Shown here one piece after another: positions 44,472-51,701 of a DNA stretch of 63,538 bases. Both the position numbers and the translations under genes were made by a program. Numbering within the stretch: the first letter of the stretch is position 1; the number at the start of each line of letters is the position of its first letter. The notes under the pieces were generated by a model that was given only the letters and a program-made list of their open reading frames with translations, searched no databases and was not told the origin of the DNA. This DNA is from JBBDMW01 sp040878005 (lineage in GTDB: Bacteria > Chloroflexota > Dehalococcoidia > Lucifugimonadales > Lucifugimonadaceae), in contig JBBDMW010000047.1 of assembly GCA_040878005.1 (NCBI GenBank), forward strand, positions 1-63,538, in the 5' to 3' direction.

Positions 44472-44585
44472 CGACAGGCGTACGATGGGGCTCTGCGGCA
44501 TAGAGCACTCGCATTGATTTGACAACAAGAATTTCCTGGGCGCCAACGCCACCCGGCTGCGGTCGCCCGGAGGACATGGATAGCC

Positions 44586-44942
44586 ATGATTAAGATCGAA
44601 GCGATCATCCGGCCGGAGAAGGTCAACGTGGTGATAAGCGCCCTGGAAGAGGTGGGATGCGTGGGGCTGAACATGGTCAACATCACCGGGCGCGGCCAGC
44701 AGAAGGGCGTACAGGTGTTTACGCACCGCGGCGCTGAAACGGTGACACGGTCAATGCTCCCGAAGACCATCCTCACCACCGTGGTGCCGGATGATCAGAA
44801 GGACGTGGTGGTGGATACGATCGTCCGCGCTGCACGCACAGGGGAGGCCGGGGCAATAGGCGACGGAAAGATCTTCATCTCGCCGGTTTCAGAGGTGGTG
44901 CGCGTAAGGACAGGCGAGCGAGACGAGGCAGCCCTGCTATAA
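44586..44942 (+). CDS. glnK: PII nitrogen regulatory protein
   Basis: GlnB/GlnK family trimeric signal protein, 118 residues, sensing 2-oxoglutarate and ATP/ADP and binding the ammonium channel. IKIEAIIRPEKVNVVISALE and the C-terminal signature GKIFISPVSEVVRVRTGERD are typical. In the T-loop (GQQKGVQVFTHRGAET) the position of the uridylylated Tyr51 is His, with one extra residue before it, so tyrosine modification is not possible there. Lies 185 bases after amt. Its 3' end is duplicated at 47614-47731. Confidence 0.93.
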   Translation: MIKIEAIIRPEKVNVVISALEEVGCVGLNMVNITGRGQQKGVQVFTHRGAETVTRSMLPKTILTTVVPDDQKDVVVDTIVRAARTGEAGAIGDGKIFISPVSEVVRVRTGERDEAALL

Positions 44943-44974
44943 GACCAGCCTTTTCGCAAAACGGGGCGACGTTG
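44827..44974 (+). repeat. left copy of a diverged direct repeat (glnK 3' end)
   Basis: The last ~37 codons of glnK and ~32 bases past its stop are repeated in the same orientation at 47614-47762. The coding parts differ at 12 third- or second-codon positions; see the entry for the right copy. Confidence 0.85.
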
Positions 44975-45156
44975 CTGGATTCGACGCGCCTGCCAGACGG
45001 ATCGCCGCAAGCAGTGCGCGCATGCCGTCCGGCTCCGCGTCGCGGCAAGGTGCCAGTTGCATCGTTGACGGCTTGCGTCTGTCCAGGCGCAGGTTGTCGG
45101 CCGAAACCGGAACCCAACGCTCCTACGGAGCACATGGTCCCCCAAAACGTACACGG

Positions 45157-45402
45157 ATGGAACTGATTGCGATGGTTGAACGTATACCTCCGAACAGGAA
45201 CCTGACGCCGCAGCAGGTCAAGGTCGCACAGCTTGTTGCGCTTGAGTACACCGACCAGGAGATCCCCAACGAACTGGGAATCGCCCTTCAGACTGCGAAA
45301 CGGCACGCATCGGATATAAGAATCAGGCTGAATGTACGGACTCGCGCCGGCACCGCGACATGGGTGGTTCAGCAAGGACTGTTGGATGGACGCGATGCAT
45401 AG
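45157..45402 (+). CDS. LuxR-type HTH protein, HTH domain only
   Basis: About 81 residues, almost entirely a LuxR/GerE helix-turn-helix (LTPQQVKVAQLVALEYTDQE, IPNELGIALQTAKRHASDIR, then VRTRAGTATWVVQQGLL). No sensory domain is attached, so it may be a small stand-alone DNA-binding protein or the end of a larger lost regulator. Start could be ATG 45157 or 45172; neither has a strong ribosome site. First gene of the patch bounded by the glnK repeats. Confidence 0.6.
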   Translation: MELIAMVERIPPNRNLTPQQVKVAQLVALEYTDQEIPNELGIALQTAKRHASDIRIRLNVRTRAGTATWVVQQGLLDGRDA

Positions 45403-45593
45403 AATGTTGACGATTTCCTCCATGTCAATGCCGTGGTGAGGCGAATAACACACAGGTAACCCGATCTGGCTAACGCTTTCGTTGTACAACGAAAGCGGGA
45501 TGCGCAAGACAAGTTGACGCGCCTAAGGTCGACTGGTCAAGACCGGCGGATTGCGCCATGCGAGTCCTTGGACGAAATGGGTGGAGGATCACG

Positions 45594-46088
45594 ATGAATA
45601 GATTCAGTCCGGCGTCCGTGATCATCGTTTTGGTCATGGTGTTTGCGGTCGCCGCAATCATGGTGGGTAACACTTGGGCGGCGGAGCCTAGCCCTGCAGA
45701 ACTGCTGCCAACGCCTGAGCCACCAGAAGATGCGAAGGGACCGCTCTCGAAACCCACGACGCCAGAAGAGGTGGCGGTCGAGGAGGCCAGGTACGCAGCC
45801 GATCTGAGTCGCCGTGGTGGAAGAGTGGCAGCCAGCGGGCCAGAAACCGCAGGGTCAACCATCGAGCTCAGAGACAGGGTACTCACCTTGCCTGAGGACG
45901 CCTACATAGAGATGTACACGGTCCATGTGGTCTGTATTGAAGGACACTCTTGTCCTGAGACCCCACTGCATATGATCCGGCGAGGCAACTCAAGAGTCGA
46001 GATCGACTATTCGGGAGAAATCTTGTTCGAAGAACTGGCTCCAGGCAAGGAGTCGGAATTCGACTGGCTCAAGGAGGTCTTGAGATGA
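45594..46088 (+). CDS. exported protein of unknown function
   Basis: 164 residues starting at ATG 45594, seven bases after GGAGGA. An N-terminal hydrophobic segment (ASVIIVLVMVFAVAAIMVG) ends near NTWAAEP, a plausible signal-peptidase site. The mature part is rich in Pro and Glu, then has a compact region with two cysteines (VVCIEGHSCPET) that could form a disulphide. No family recognised. Its stop overlaps the next small gene (ATGA). Confidence 0.55.
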   Translation: MNRFSPASVIIVLVMVFAVAAIMVGNTWAAEPSPAELLPTPEPPEDAKGPLSKPTTPEEVAVEEARYAADLSRRGGRVAASGPETAGSTIELRDRVLTLPEDAYIEMYTVHVVCIEGHSCPETPLHMIRRGNSRVEIDYSGEILFEELAPGKESEFDWLKEVLR

Positions 46089-46367
46089 ATCGCCTTTTTG
46101 CAAGGACTGCCCTGATAGTTGCCGTCTTCGTCGGTTCCATTTGCTTTCGAGCGGTGGGCCATCAGGAGAGTTTTCCGCCATCCCAAAGCGGTCTTTCTTC
46201 AACTGCATAAACTCTGCCAGTGTCGTCGGACCTGATATGGCATTTTGAAGCCGGATGCGACAGAGGTTGAACCGCCGGCGGGGCTTCAAATGCCATATCG
46301 CCGCTGACAACCACGCCAAGTTGAAGACAACCCCAATTGAAAGTCCGAGCCAGAAGTACCAAGGCAT
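45990..46367 (-). CDS. possible small membrane protein, opposite strand
   Basis: 125 residues read against the two plus-strand genes here. The first 26 residues (MPWYFWLGLSIGVVFNLAWL) make a credible membrane helix, followed by an Arg-rich stretch (HLKPRRRFNLCRIRL), and GGGGTGA lies six bases before the ATG at 46367. The C-terminal half overlaps the plus-strand genes and looks unnatural, so the original gene may have been shorter or truncated. Unknown function. Confidence 0.4.
   Translation of the reverse strand: MPWYFWLGLSIGVVFNLAWLSAAIWHLKPRRRFNLCRIRLQNAISGPTTLAEFMQLKKDRFGMAENSPDGPPLESKWNRRRRQLSGQSLQKGDSSQDLLEPVEFRLLAWSQFFEQDFSRIVDLDS
46085..46210 (+). CDS. 41-residue exported or membrane peptide
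   Basis: ATG at 46085 overlaps the TGA of the preceding gene. The product begins MNRLFARTALIVAVFVGSIC, a typical signal or anchor segment, then a short polar tail ending at TAA 46210. It is coupled to the exported protein upstream; alternatively it is the start of a truncated gene. It lies opposite the minus-strand membrane-protein frame, and both cannot be fully functional. Confidence 0.4.
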   Translation: MNRLFARTALIVAVFVGSICFRAVGHQESFPPSQSGLSSTA

Positions 46368-46443
46368 CAGACTTCACCCCACCACTCGGAAGCAAACAGA
46401 ACCCGAACAACTATGATCACTTCACTATGGAACCAGCTTGAGA

Positions 46444-47532
46444 ATGGACGTGCGAACCACTTTAGTATTACTTACGTTTAATGCCATAGTGGTATCGGCA
46501 GTGGCATGCTTTCCGCCGAACTCCCACTATAAAATTCCTAATGACGTAACCATTTCGGTCATCAGCGCAGGCGAAGAACCGAACGGAAATGAATATCTGA
46601 TCGTCGGGACCGTAGAAGACGGCGTGCGCGTTACGTTCAATCGAGGCGGTGACTGGACGGAGTCGATCGGGTTGCCCGAAGGGTCAACCGTTCGGGACAT
46701 CTCCGCCGCCTCAGGAGATGTGCCATTATTCGCCGCCACAAATCACGGACTGTTTAGATCAAATGACGCCGGACGTTCGTGGAGCAAAGTAGTCGACCAA
46801 AGTCCCCAGCGATTCGATTTTGTAAGCGCACGCGAGGTAGTTTTATCGCCAGAGTTCGATCAGAATGGCATGCTCGGGATCGTCGCGGCGGATCGAACTA
46901 TCGGTCTTTCGGCGTTTTTGTCATTCGACGGCGGTGAAACTTGGTCGAATCCCGTTCAATTCGGGACGGTCGATATTCAAGCGATAGCAGGAAGCATCAT
47001 CGCGACAACCAGCCGGGAAAGAGTGCATGTTCACGAATTCCTGCCTGACCGGAAACCAACAGAGATCATATTCGCCGAGCCGCCGGTGAATCGGGCCACT
47101 ATCTCGCCACAATTTTCTCAGGACGGCCTTGTCTTCTACCGGGGGACCAGTGGCACGACGATGCGGCGATTTGACTCCAACTCAGAGACCGGTGAGATGA
47201 TCGATTCTGGATTGCAGCTTGGCGGCGCTGCTCATCTTTGTGCCGACGATGTGGACTGGTCGCGATTCGAGGAGGATCCATGGTGTTGGCACGCCGCTGC
47301 TGTCCTCTCTCCGACCTTCGCGCCAGATGGCGTGGGCTTCGTCATATCCACCGAAGGTCTGTATCGGACCAACGACCAAGGTGTAAGTTGGGAGCCCGTG
47401 GGTCTACCGCTGAATAGTGGCGAGGAAGTACATGACGTACGGTTCGTGCAGTCGAACCCCGAAAGAGTCTTGGTCGCCACGGACCAGCGCATCTTCGTTT
47501 TAGACGACCTCGGCGAACGATTCAGGCCGTAG
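46444..47532 (+). CDS. Asp-box (BNR) beta-propeller lipoprotein, paralogue
   Basis: About 362 residues. Lipobox-like VSAVAC follows a hydrophobic N-terminus (TTLVLLTFNAIVVSAVAC). Repeats of Asp-box type are SNDAGRSW, SFDGGETW and TNDQGVSW. It aligns along its whole length with the protein at 672-1904: IVGTVEDGVRVTFNRGGDW versus IVAGTLEDGVLVSRDRGNTW, and HAAAVLSPTFAPDGVGFVIS versus YADAAVLSPSFASDGTGVAI. It lacks the Pro-rich tail of that protein. Start ATG 46444, or TTG 46438. GC is lower than in the first copy, so this copy may be acquired. Confidence 0.7.
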   Translation: MDVRTTLVLLTFNAIVVSAVACFPPNSHYKIPNDVTISVISAGEEPNGNEYLIVGTVEDGVRVTFNRGGDWTESIGLPEGSTVRDISAASGDVPLFAATNHGLFRSNDAGRSWSKVVDQSPQRFDFVSAREVVLSPEFDQNGMLGIVAADRTIGLSAFLSFDGGETWSNPVQFGTVDIQAIAGSIIATTSRERVHVHEFLPDRKPTEIIFAEPPVNRATISPQFSQDGLVFYRGTSGTTMRRFDSNSETGEMIDSGLQLGGAAHLCADDVDWSRFEEDPWCWHAAAVLSPTFAPDGVGFVISTEGLYRTNDQGVSWEPVGLPLNSGEEVHDVRFVQSNPERVLVATDQRIFVLDDLGERFRP

Positions 47533-47613
47533 CCGTCGCGTCAGTTGGAGTCGGCCATATCGCCGGGGCGGTCGCTGACGTAGGCGGCCAACTTCTCACG
47601 AAGCGCCATTCGG

Positions 47614-47731
47614 CCGCGGTGCACGCACAGGGGAGGACGGCGCGATCGGCGATGGGAAGATCTTCATCTCGCCGGTGTCTGAAGTGGTGCGTGTGAGGAC
47701 AGGCGAGCGAGACGAGGCAGCCCTGCTATAG
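47614..47731 (+). pseudogene. second copy of the glnK 3' end (fragment)
   Basis: Encodes the last ~37 residues of PII (ARTGEDGAIGDGKIFISPVS onward) ending at TAG 47731; homology with the first copy goes on ~31 bases past the stop. Compared with glnK there is one amino-acid change (Ala to Asp) against about ten synonymous changes plus TAA to TAG. That pattern means the copy evolved as a working gene before it lost its 5' part. No start codon or upstream PII sequence remains. Confidence 0.85.
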
Positions 47732-47766
47732 GACCAGCCTCTGCGTAAAATGTAGTGACGTTATTT

Positions 47767-47798
47767 AAGACAGCCGCTGAGAACCCAGCGGCAGTCTT
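47767..47798 (-). terminator. terminator-like hairpin
   Basis: Arms AAGACAGCCGCTG (47767-47779) and CAGCGGCAGTCTT (47786-47798) pair with one internal A-A mismatch. It lies past the methyltransferase stop, so it probably ends that gene; the following T-run is weak. The 47533-47868 interval otherwise contains only the glnK fragment. Confidence 0.45.
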
Positions 47799-47868
47799 CG
47801 CGTTGGCGTGGTTACGGCTGCTACGTGGTCGTCAGACCTACTCAGTGATTGTGAGTGACTCGTGTTGA

Positions 47869-48594
47869 CTATCCCCGGATGTCCGGAGCGTTGTTGTGCC
47901 AGCTGGCTGTGACCTGGTACTGACTGCCGGGCAACAGGGAACCGATCCGGTTCGCCGCTACTGCCAAAGGGTATGCGAAATCCGGGCCGATGCCCGGCAT
48001 AAACGAACCGCCGATGAGGTTGAGCCCCGGCAGAACCTGCGACCAGTGGGCCGGCGACCGGAACTCCTGCCGCACGCCTGGACGCGAAGCTGACCGCAGT
48101 TTCCAGAGCGTTCGAACAAGCCATCCCATTGGGCTTCGGGCGTTGTTGAAGGTCCACACGAGCCGGCCTTGAGGAGCGGTTACCCGGGCCAGCTCCCGCA
48201 GCCCAGCGTGGTCATCTTCCACATGCATCAGCACACCAAAGCAAAGCACGCGGTCAAAAGAGTCATCTTCGAAGGGCAGCGCAGCAACGTCTGCAACCCG
48301 GGCGTTCAATCTTCGCTCACATGCTGCATTGACCATGTCAGGAGATTGATCCACAGCAGTGATTTGCAACCTCGAATCCATGGCTTGAAGCTGAATCGCC
48401 TCTCGCCCGTAGCCACATCCGGCGACCAGTACCCGGTTTCCTGGCTGGGCATCCAGGGCGTTGAGCGCAATCTGCGTGTTCAGTGCGGTCACATAGTTGT
48501 GGATCCGGTGAACCCTCTCGACCTTATCCTGCCAGGATTGTGTCTGCCACATGACATTGCGCCTTGCAGTACATACTGTCTTTCTCCCTTTCAA
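47869..48594 (-). CDS. class I SAM-dependent methyltransferase
   Basis: 241 residues. SAM motif I is VLVAGCGYGREAIQL, motif II is around ITAVDQSPDMVNAA, and LPFEDDSFDRVLCFGVLMHV is the typical motif IV of the Methyltransf_11 group. The first ~15 residues are uncertain; ATG at 48552 (MWQTQSWQDKVERV) is an alternative start. The C-terminal part (SPAHWSQVLPGLNLIGGSF) resembles small-molecule methyltransferases, but the substrate is not known. Single gene, no operon partner. Confidence 0.75.
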   Translation of the reverse strand: MKGRKTVCTARRNVMWQTQSWQDKVERVHRIHNYVTALNTQIALNALDAQPGNRVLVAGCGYGREAIQLQAMDSRLQITAVDQSPDMVNAACERRLNARVADVAALPFEDDSFDRVLCFGVLMHVEDDHAGLRELARVTAPQGRLVWTFNNARSPMGWLVRTLWKLRSASRPGVRQEFRSPAHWSQVLPGLNLIGGSFMPGIGPDFAYPLAVAANRIGSLLPGSQYQVTASWHNNAPDIRG

Positions 48595-48751
48595 TGCCCA
48601 ACCGTCGGCACATTACCCAAGATGCCGGCCCCGGCGACTATACGAATTTGACCCGCCTAAGATTTAAAGCGGTAACGCATAACGGCATTGCCCCTCTGAC
48701 GTGGTGCCGCACAGAATGGCGCAGTATCTCAACGGCCTAATGTATAGTGGC

Positions 48752-48895
48752 GCCCTCGTTGTCCACCACTGCGTCAGCACGCACGCCGAGGGAGCATTGC
48801 GGGCAGCCTGAGAGGTCGTGCTTCACCACCCGGCCCATAGGGTGCCGCACCGATGCCGGCGGAACCCACCTGCCTAAAGGTTTGTCCCGCCCACC
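48752..48895 (+). ncRNA. possible structured RNA (6S-like shape), tentative
   Basis: A GC-rich stretch without an open frame between the methyltransferase and tRNA-Trp, preceded by TATAGT at 48743-48748. A first hairpin pairs CCCTCG with CGAGGG and has an inner TGCGT-CAGC-ACGCA stem. A second element pairs GCGGG (near 48800) with CCCGC (near 48886), AGGT with ACCT, leaves a large two-sided loop, and closes with CCCGGC/GCCGG around a GGTG-CCG-CACC hairpin. A long rod with a big central bubble is the 6S RNA plan, but no diagnostic sequence can be confirmed. SRP RNA and RNase P signatures are absent. Confidence 0.3.
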
Positions 48896-48969
48896 AGTTC
48901 ACGTTATGATGAATCGTTACTGGGGAAAGGCGAAGCGCGGCATGTCCGTGCTGGCCGTTCTCTGAACAC

Positions 48970-49045
48970 AGGAGCGTAGCTCAGTTGGTAGAGCAGCGGT
49001 CTCCAAAACCGCAGGTCGCGGGTTCGAATCCTGCCGCTCCTGCCA
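48970..49045 (+). tRNA. tRNA-Trp (anticodon CCA)
   Basis: Complete cloverleaf. The acceptor stem AGGAGCG pairs with CGCTCCT, the anticodon loop is CTCCAAA (anticodon CCA), the T arm contains GGTTCGAATCC, and 3' CCA is encoded. First of three tRNA genes in a row. Confidence 0.97.
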
Positions 49046-49092
49046 TATTTAGCGGCTGCTGCTCCGCAATGGCGGCTGATCCGCCAGCCTTC

Positions 49093-49179
49093 GCCGAGGT
49101 GTTGAAATTGGTAGACAAGCAGCGTTGAGGGCGCTGTGCCCGTTAGGGCGTGCGGGTTCGAGTCCCGCCCTCGGCACCA
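49093..49179 (+). tRNA. tRNA-Leu (anticodon GAG)
   Basis: Acceptor stem GCCGAGG pairs with CCTCGGC; anticodon loop TTGAGGG gives GAG. A long variable arm (TGCCCGTTAGGGCGT) marks class II tRNA-Leu. CCA is encoded. Confidence 0.96.
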
Positions 49180-49234
49180 AATAAAATAGATGTCCTGACC
49201 GGAAGGCGTCACAGGCGTCCCCCGGCAAACAAGC

Positions 49235-49311
49235 GGCGACGTAGCCAAGTGGTCTAAGGCAGGGGTCTGCAAAACCCCGATTCGGCGGTTCGAATCCGCC
49301 CGTCGCCTCCA
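49235..49311 (+). tRNA. tRNA-Cys (anticodon GCA)
   Basis: Acceptor stem GGCGACG pairs with CGTCGCC; anticodon loop CTGCAAA gives GCA; discriminator T, CCA encoded. Followed by a strong terminator. Confidence 0.96.
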
Positions 49312-49323
49312 ACCAAATAAGAG

Positions 49324-49363
49324 AATAAAGAAGCCCCGGCGTAACTGCCGGGGCTTCTTTATT
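49324..49363. terminator. strong intrinsic terminator after the tRNA cluster
   Basis: A perfect 17-bp stem, 49324-49340 with 49347-49363, whose outer part is AATAAAG/CTTTATT. It can act in both directions, ending the tRNA transcript and the converging multicopper-oxidase transcript. Confidence 0.85.
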
Positions 49364-49514
49364 TGCCAACGCAGGTCCGTACTGCCTTTCCAGCGAAGGC
49401 GGGAATCAGTCTGCCCGACGCAACGCCAAGCCCAAGAGGGCAGCCACACAGGGCGTTATTGGAACAAGTAGCCTTTTGTCTGTTGCCGGCACAGGCATGT
49501 CTATGAGACCTGGC

Positions 49515-49542
49515 GGTCACAGGTCCTTCATTGCCTGTGACC
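49515..49542 (-). terminator. hairpin overlapping the multicopper oxidase stop
   Basis: GGTCACAGG (49515-49523) and CCTGTGACC (49534-49542) are perfect nine-base arms; the stop codon of the oxidase is in the loop. No T-run, so it may protect the mRNA end. Confidence 0.4.
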
Positions 49543-51066
49543 TGCATCCACATCCAGAATTGCATCGGGCGGCGATGTGCCGGGCTCTGTCACTACGAAC
49601 TGGCCCATCATGCCGCTGTCTTCGTGCATGAGGATGTGACAGTGGAACATGAACGGCACGAGCGGGTCTGCCTCACCATCAAACCTGGAGATGAACCGGA
49701 CGGTGCTTCCCCGAGGTATGAAAACAGTGTCCTTCCAGCCCCGCAGGTGAGGCGGTGGTTCTTCACCGTCAATGTCGAGCAGAGCGAAGTGGACCAGGTG
49801 GACATGAAAGTTGTGGATAATGCCACTGGAGTTCTGCACCTCCCAGATCTCGACATCACCAGCTTCGACAGCAGCGTCAACGCGCGTCATGTCCATCTGT
49901 TGGCCATTGATGAGGGAGTGGCCATTTAGCTCGAAGGTCCGCGTCCGGGCGGCGTCCGCCTCGACAGGGCGGTCCATCGACACAAGTGCATCAGGCAGCG
50001 GAGGTGACGGGGTGAGTTGATCTGCAGCGCGGATACTGAGAACGTCGAATGTGTCATGGCCTCCGGCCATACGCTCGGTCCAGAAGTCCAGTTCCAGATC
50101 TGACTCGAAGCTGCGGAATACGACATCATCGCCCTCCTCAACGTTGACCACTATCTCTGCCCGCTCACCCGGTGAGAGTTGAATCCTGTTCATGACAACC
50201 GCCGCTTCCAGCAATCCGGAATCCGTGGCGATCAGCGAAAACTCCCGGTCGTCACTGAAGCCCAGGTTGTATATGCGGGCGTTGGAGGCATTAAGCACCC
50301 GGAACCGGACCAGGCTTGTCGTGGCTTCAAAATAGGGGTCATGCGTGCCATTTACCAAGATCTCGTCGCCCAGGATGCCTACCTCGCTAAACACTGGCTG
50401 ACGCATGTTGAGGGAGCCATCGCTGTTGAAACGCTTGTCCTGGATGATGAGCGGGACGTCGTCAAGCCCGTAGGCGCCCGGTATATCCAGCCCGGCCGCA
50501 TCTTCATCGTCCAACAGGAACATCCCGGCAGCGCCGCGGTATACATGGTCGGCCGTGGATTCATGAAGGTGCGGGTGAAACCACAGGGATGCGGCAGGCT
50601 GATTGATTGTCCAAGCAGGCGACCAGGTCTCGCCGGGCCTGATCACCTGGTGCGGGCCGCCATCCATCGCAGCAGGCAAATGCATGCCGTGCCAGTGCAG
50701 GCTTGTCGGCTCGTCCACTGCATTGGTAACGTTGACCACCACCTCGTCACCGCGGGAAGCCCGCAGAGTCGGCGACAGATACGGGCCGTTGAGGCCCCAA
50801 GTGGCTGACCGCTTGCCAGGCAGTAGCTCAGCCTCGCCAGCCGTGAAGGTGAGGTCAAACACCTTGCGTCCACGCTCGTCCGTCACCGGATCAAGCAACT
50901 CTGGGATCGCCAGGCGGTTCACAAAGGTCAATTCACCCACGTTGGAGTAACTGGCCTGGCTGTAAAGCCAGGTGACAACGCCCGCCGCCAGCAGAGCCAC
51001 GATAGCCGCCGCACTCCCCGCCCAGAAAAGACAGCGCTTCAGGCGGCGCTTGTTGAACATGTGCAT
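49528..51066 (-). CDS. multicopper oxidase
   Basis: About 512 residues. A membrane anchor or signal helix (residues ~12-35) is followed by three cupredoxin domains. The copper ligands are complete: HWHGMH (~124-129), WFHPHLHE (~162-169), HNFHVHLVHF and HCHILMHEDSGMM near the end, including the type 1 Cys, His and Met. The family includes CueO-like cuprous oxidases and SufI-like proteins; a copper-detoxifying role is possible. ATG 51066, eight bases after AAAGGA, is chosen over an unrelated upstream extension. Next on the same strand, upstream, are a small membrane coiled-coil gene and an ArsR-like repressor. Confidence 0.9.
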   Translation of the reverse strand: MHMFNKRRLKRCLFWAGSAAAIVALLAAGVVTWLYSQASYSNVGELTFVNRLAIPELLDPVTDERGRKVFDLTFTAGEAELLPGKRSATWGLNGPYLSPTLRASRGDEVVVNVTNAVDEPTSLHWHGMHLPAAMDGGPHQVIRPGETWSPAWTINQPAASLWFHPHLHESTADHVYRGAAGMFLLDDEDAAGLDIPGAYGLDDVPLIIQDKRFNSDGSLNMRQPVFSEVGILGDEILVNGTHDPYFEATTSLVRFRVLNASNARIYNLGFSDDREFSLIATDSGLLEAAVVMNRIQLSPGERAEIVVNVEEGDDVVFRSFESDLELDFWTERMAGGHDTFDVLSIRAADQLTPSPPLPDALVSMDRPVEADAARTRTFELNGHSLINGQQMDMTRVDAAVEAGDVEIWEVQNSSGIIHNFHVHLVHFALLDIDGEEPPPHLRGWKDTVFIPRGSTVRFISRFDGEADPLVPFMFHCHILMHEDSGMMGQFVVTEPGTSPPDAILDVDAGHRQ

Positions 51067-51422
51067 CGTAATATTCCTTTCGCGCCAATTCACACTCATA
51101 AATAAGCGCACGAATGCAGACTGAAATAGGCGCGCCATGCCCTGGCGCGAGACGACTTGAGCCAAGGCTTCGCTCCGTTGGGAGTCGAAAACTCAGAAAA
51201 CAGGTGGGTGTCGAAGGAACGGGCGAAGTGGGCTGAATGACAGTTCGCTCATGCACCGGAGGATGGAGGCGTTCTTAATCGCTCTCTTCATCCTCAACGC
51301 AATGCCTGCATTAGCCTGGCGGGGTGAACCAATGTGGCCACTTGAGCAGCCGGTTGCGAAACGGACGGCGTCACGTCGAAACAGGAACTGCCTCACCTGC
51401 CACGACATTGGTCCGGCGTAAC
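51067..51422. other. 356-base leader between the small membrane gene and the multicopper oxidase
   Basis: No gene is supported. A short minus-strand frame exists but lacks a proper ribosome site. A promoter for the oxidase could lie here; only weak TATTTAT-like -10 candidates are seen near 51098-51104. Confidence 0.4.
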
Positions 51423-51698
51423 TTAGCCAACCTCCTTCAACATCCGCTCCATTTCGGCTGTCCTACGCCGGATCTCCGTCAGTTCCGCAAGGGCTTTGTC
51501 CATGGCAACTGCTGTACTTACCTGAGCCTGCGTAGCCTCCTCTGCCAGTTTCCGGTAGGCAGCCTCGCGGGCGACGGACATCTTGGCCCGTGCGGTAGCG
51601 AAGATCTGCCATATCACGATTGCAATCAGGGCAGCGCCCAGGAGTAAAACTCCAAGGACGAACACGACGTCAGCCCATGGACTGTCCACGATAACCAT
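51423..51698 (-). CDS. small membrane protein with coiled coil
   Basis: 91 residues: one membrane helix (VVFVLGVLLLGAALIAIVIW) and a charged heptad-like helix to the end (AYRKLAEEATQAQVSTAVAM, ALAELTEIRRRTAEMERML). Begins three bases after the ArsR-like gene and is surely cotranscribed with it. Such proteins often accompany PadR/ArsR-type repressors of envelope genes, but no function is known. Confidence 0.65.
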   Translation of the reverse strand: MVIVDSPWADVVFVLGVLLLGAALIAIVIWQIFATARAKMSVAREAAYRKLAEEATQAQVSTAVAMDKALAELTEIRRRTAEMERMLKEVG

Positions 51699-51701
51699 GC
51701 C

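Noticed and set aside
43327..44577. 416-codon open frame antisense to amt
   Set aside because: Shadow of a conserved membrane-protein gene; composition unnatural.
47541..47609. 22-codon minus-strand frame starting MALREKLAAYVSDRPG
   Set aside because: Too short to support and abuts the glnK fragment; may be debris of another gene but nothing can be shown.
48752..48895. SRP (4.5S) RNA or RNase P RNA
   Set aside because: The GGTCAGG...GGAAGCAGC core of SRP RNA and the GAGGAAAGTCC block of RNase P are absent.
51193..51408. 71-codon minus-strand frame ending SPLRPFLRHPPVF
   Set aside because: No ribosome site at a proper distance and no family resemblance; the region is better read as a leader.
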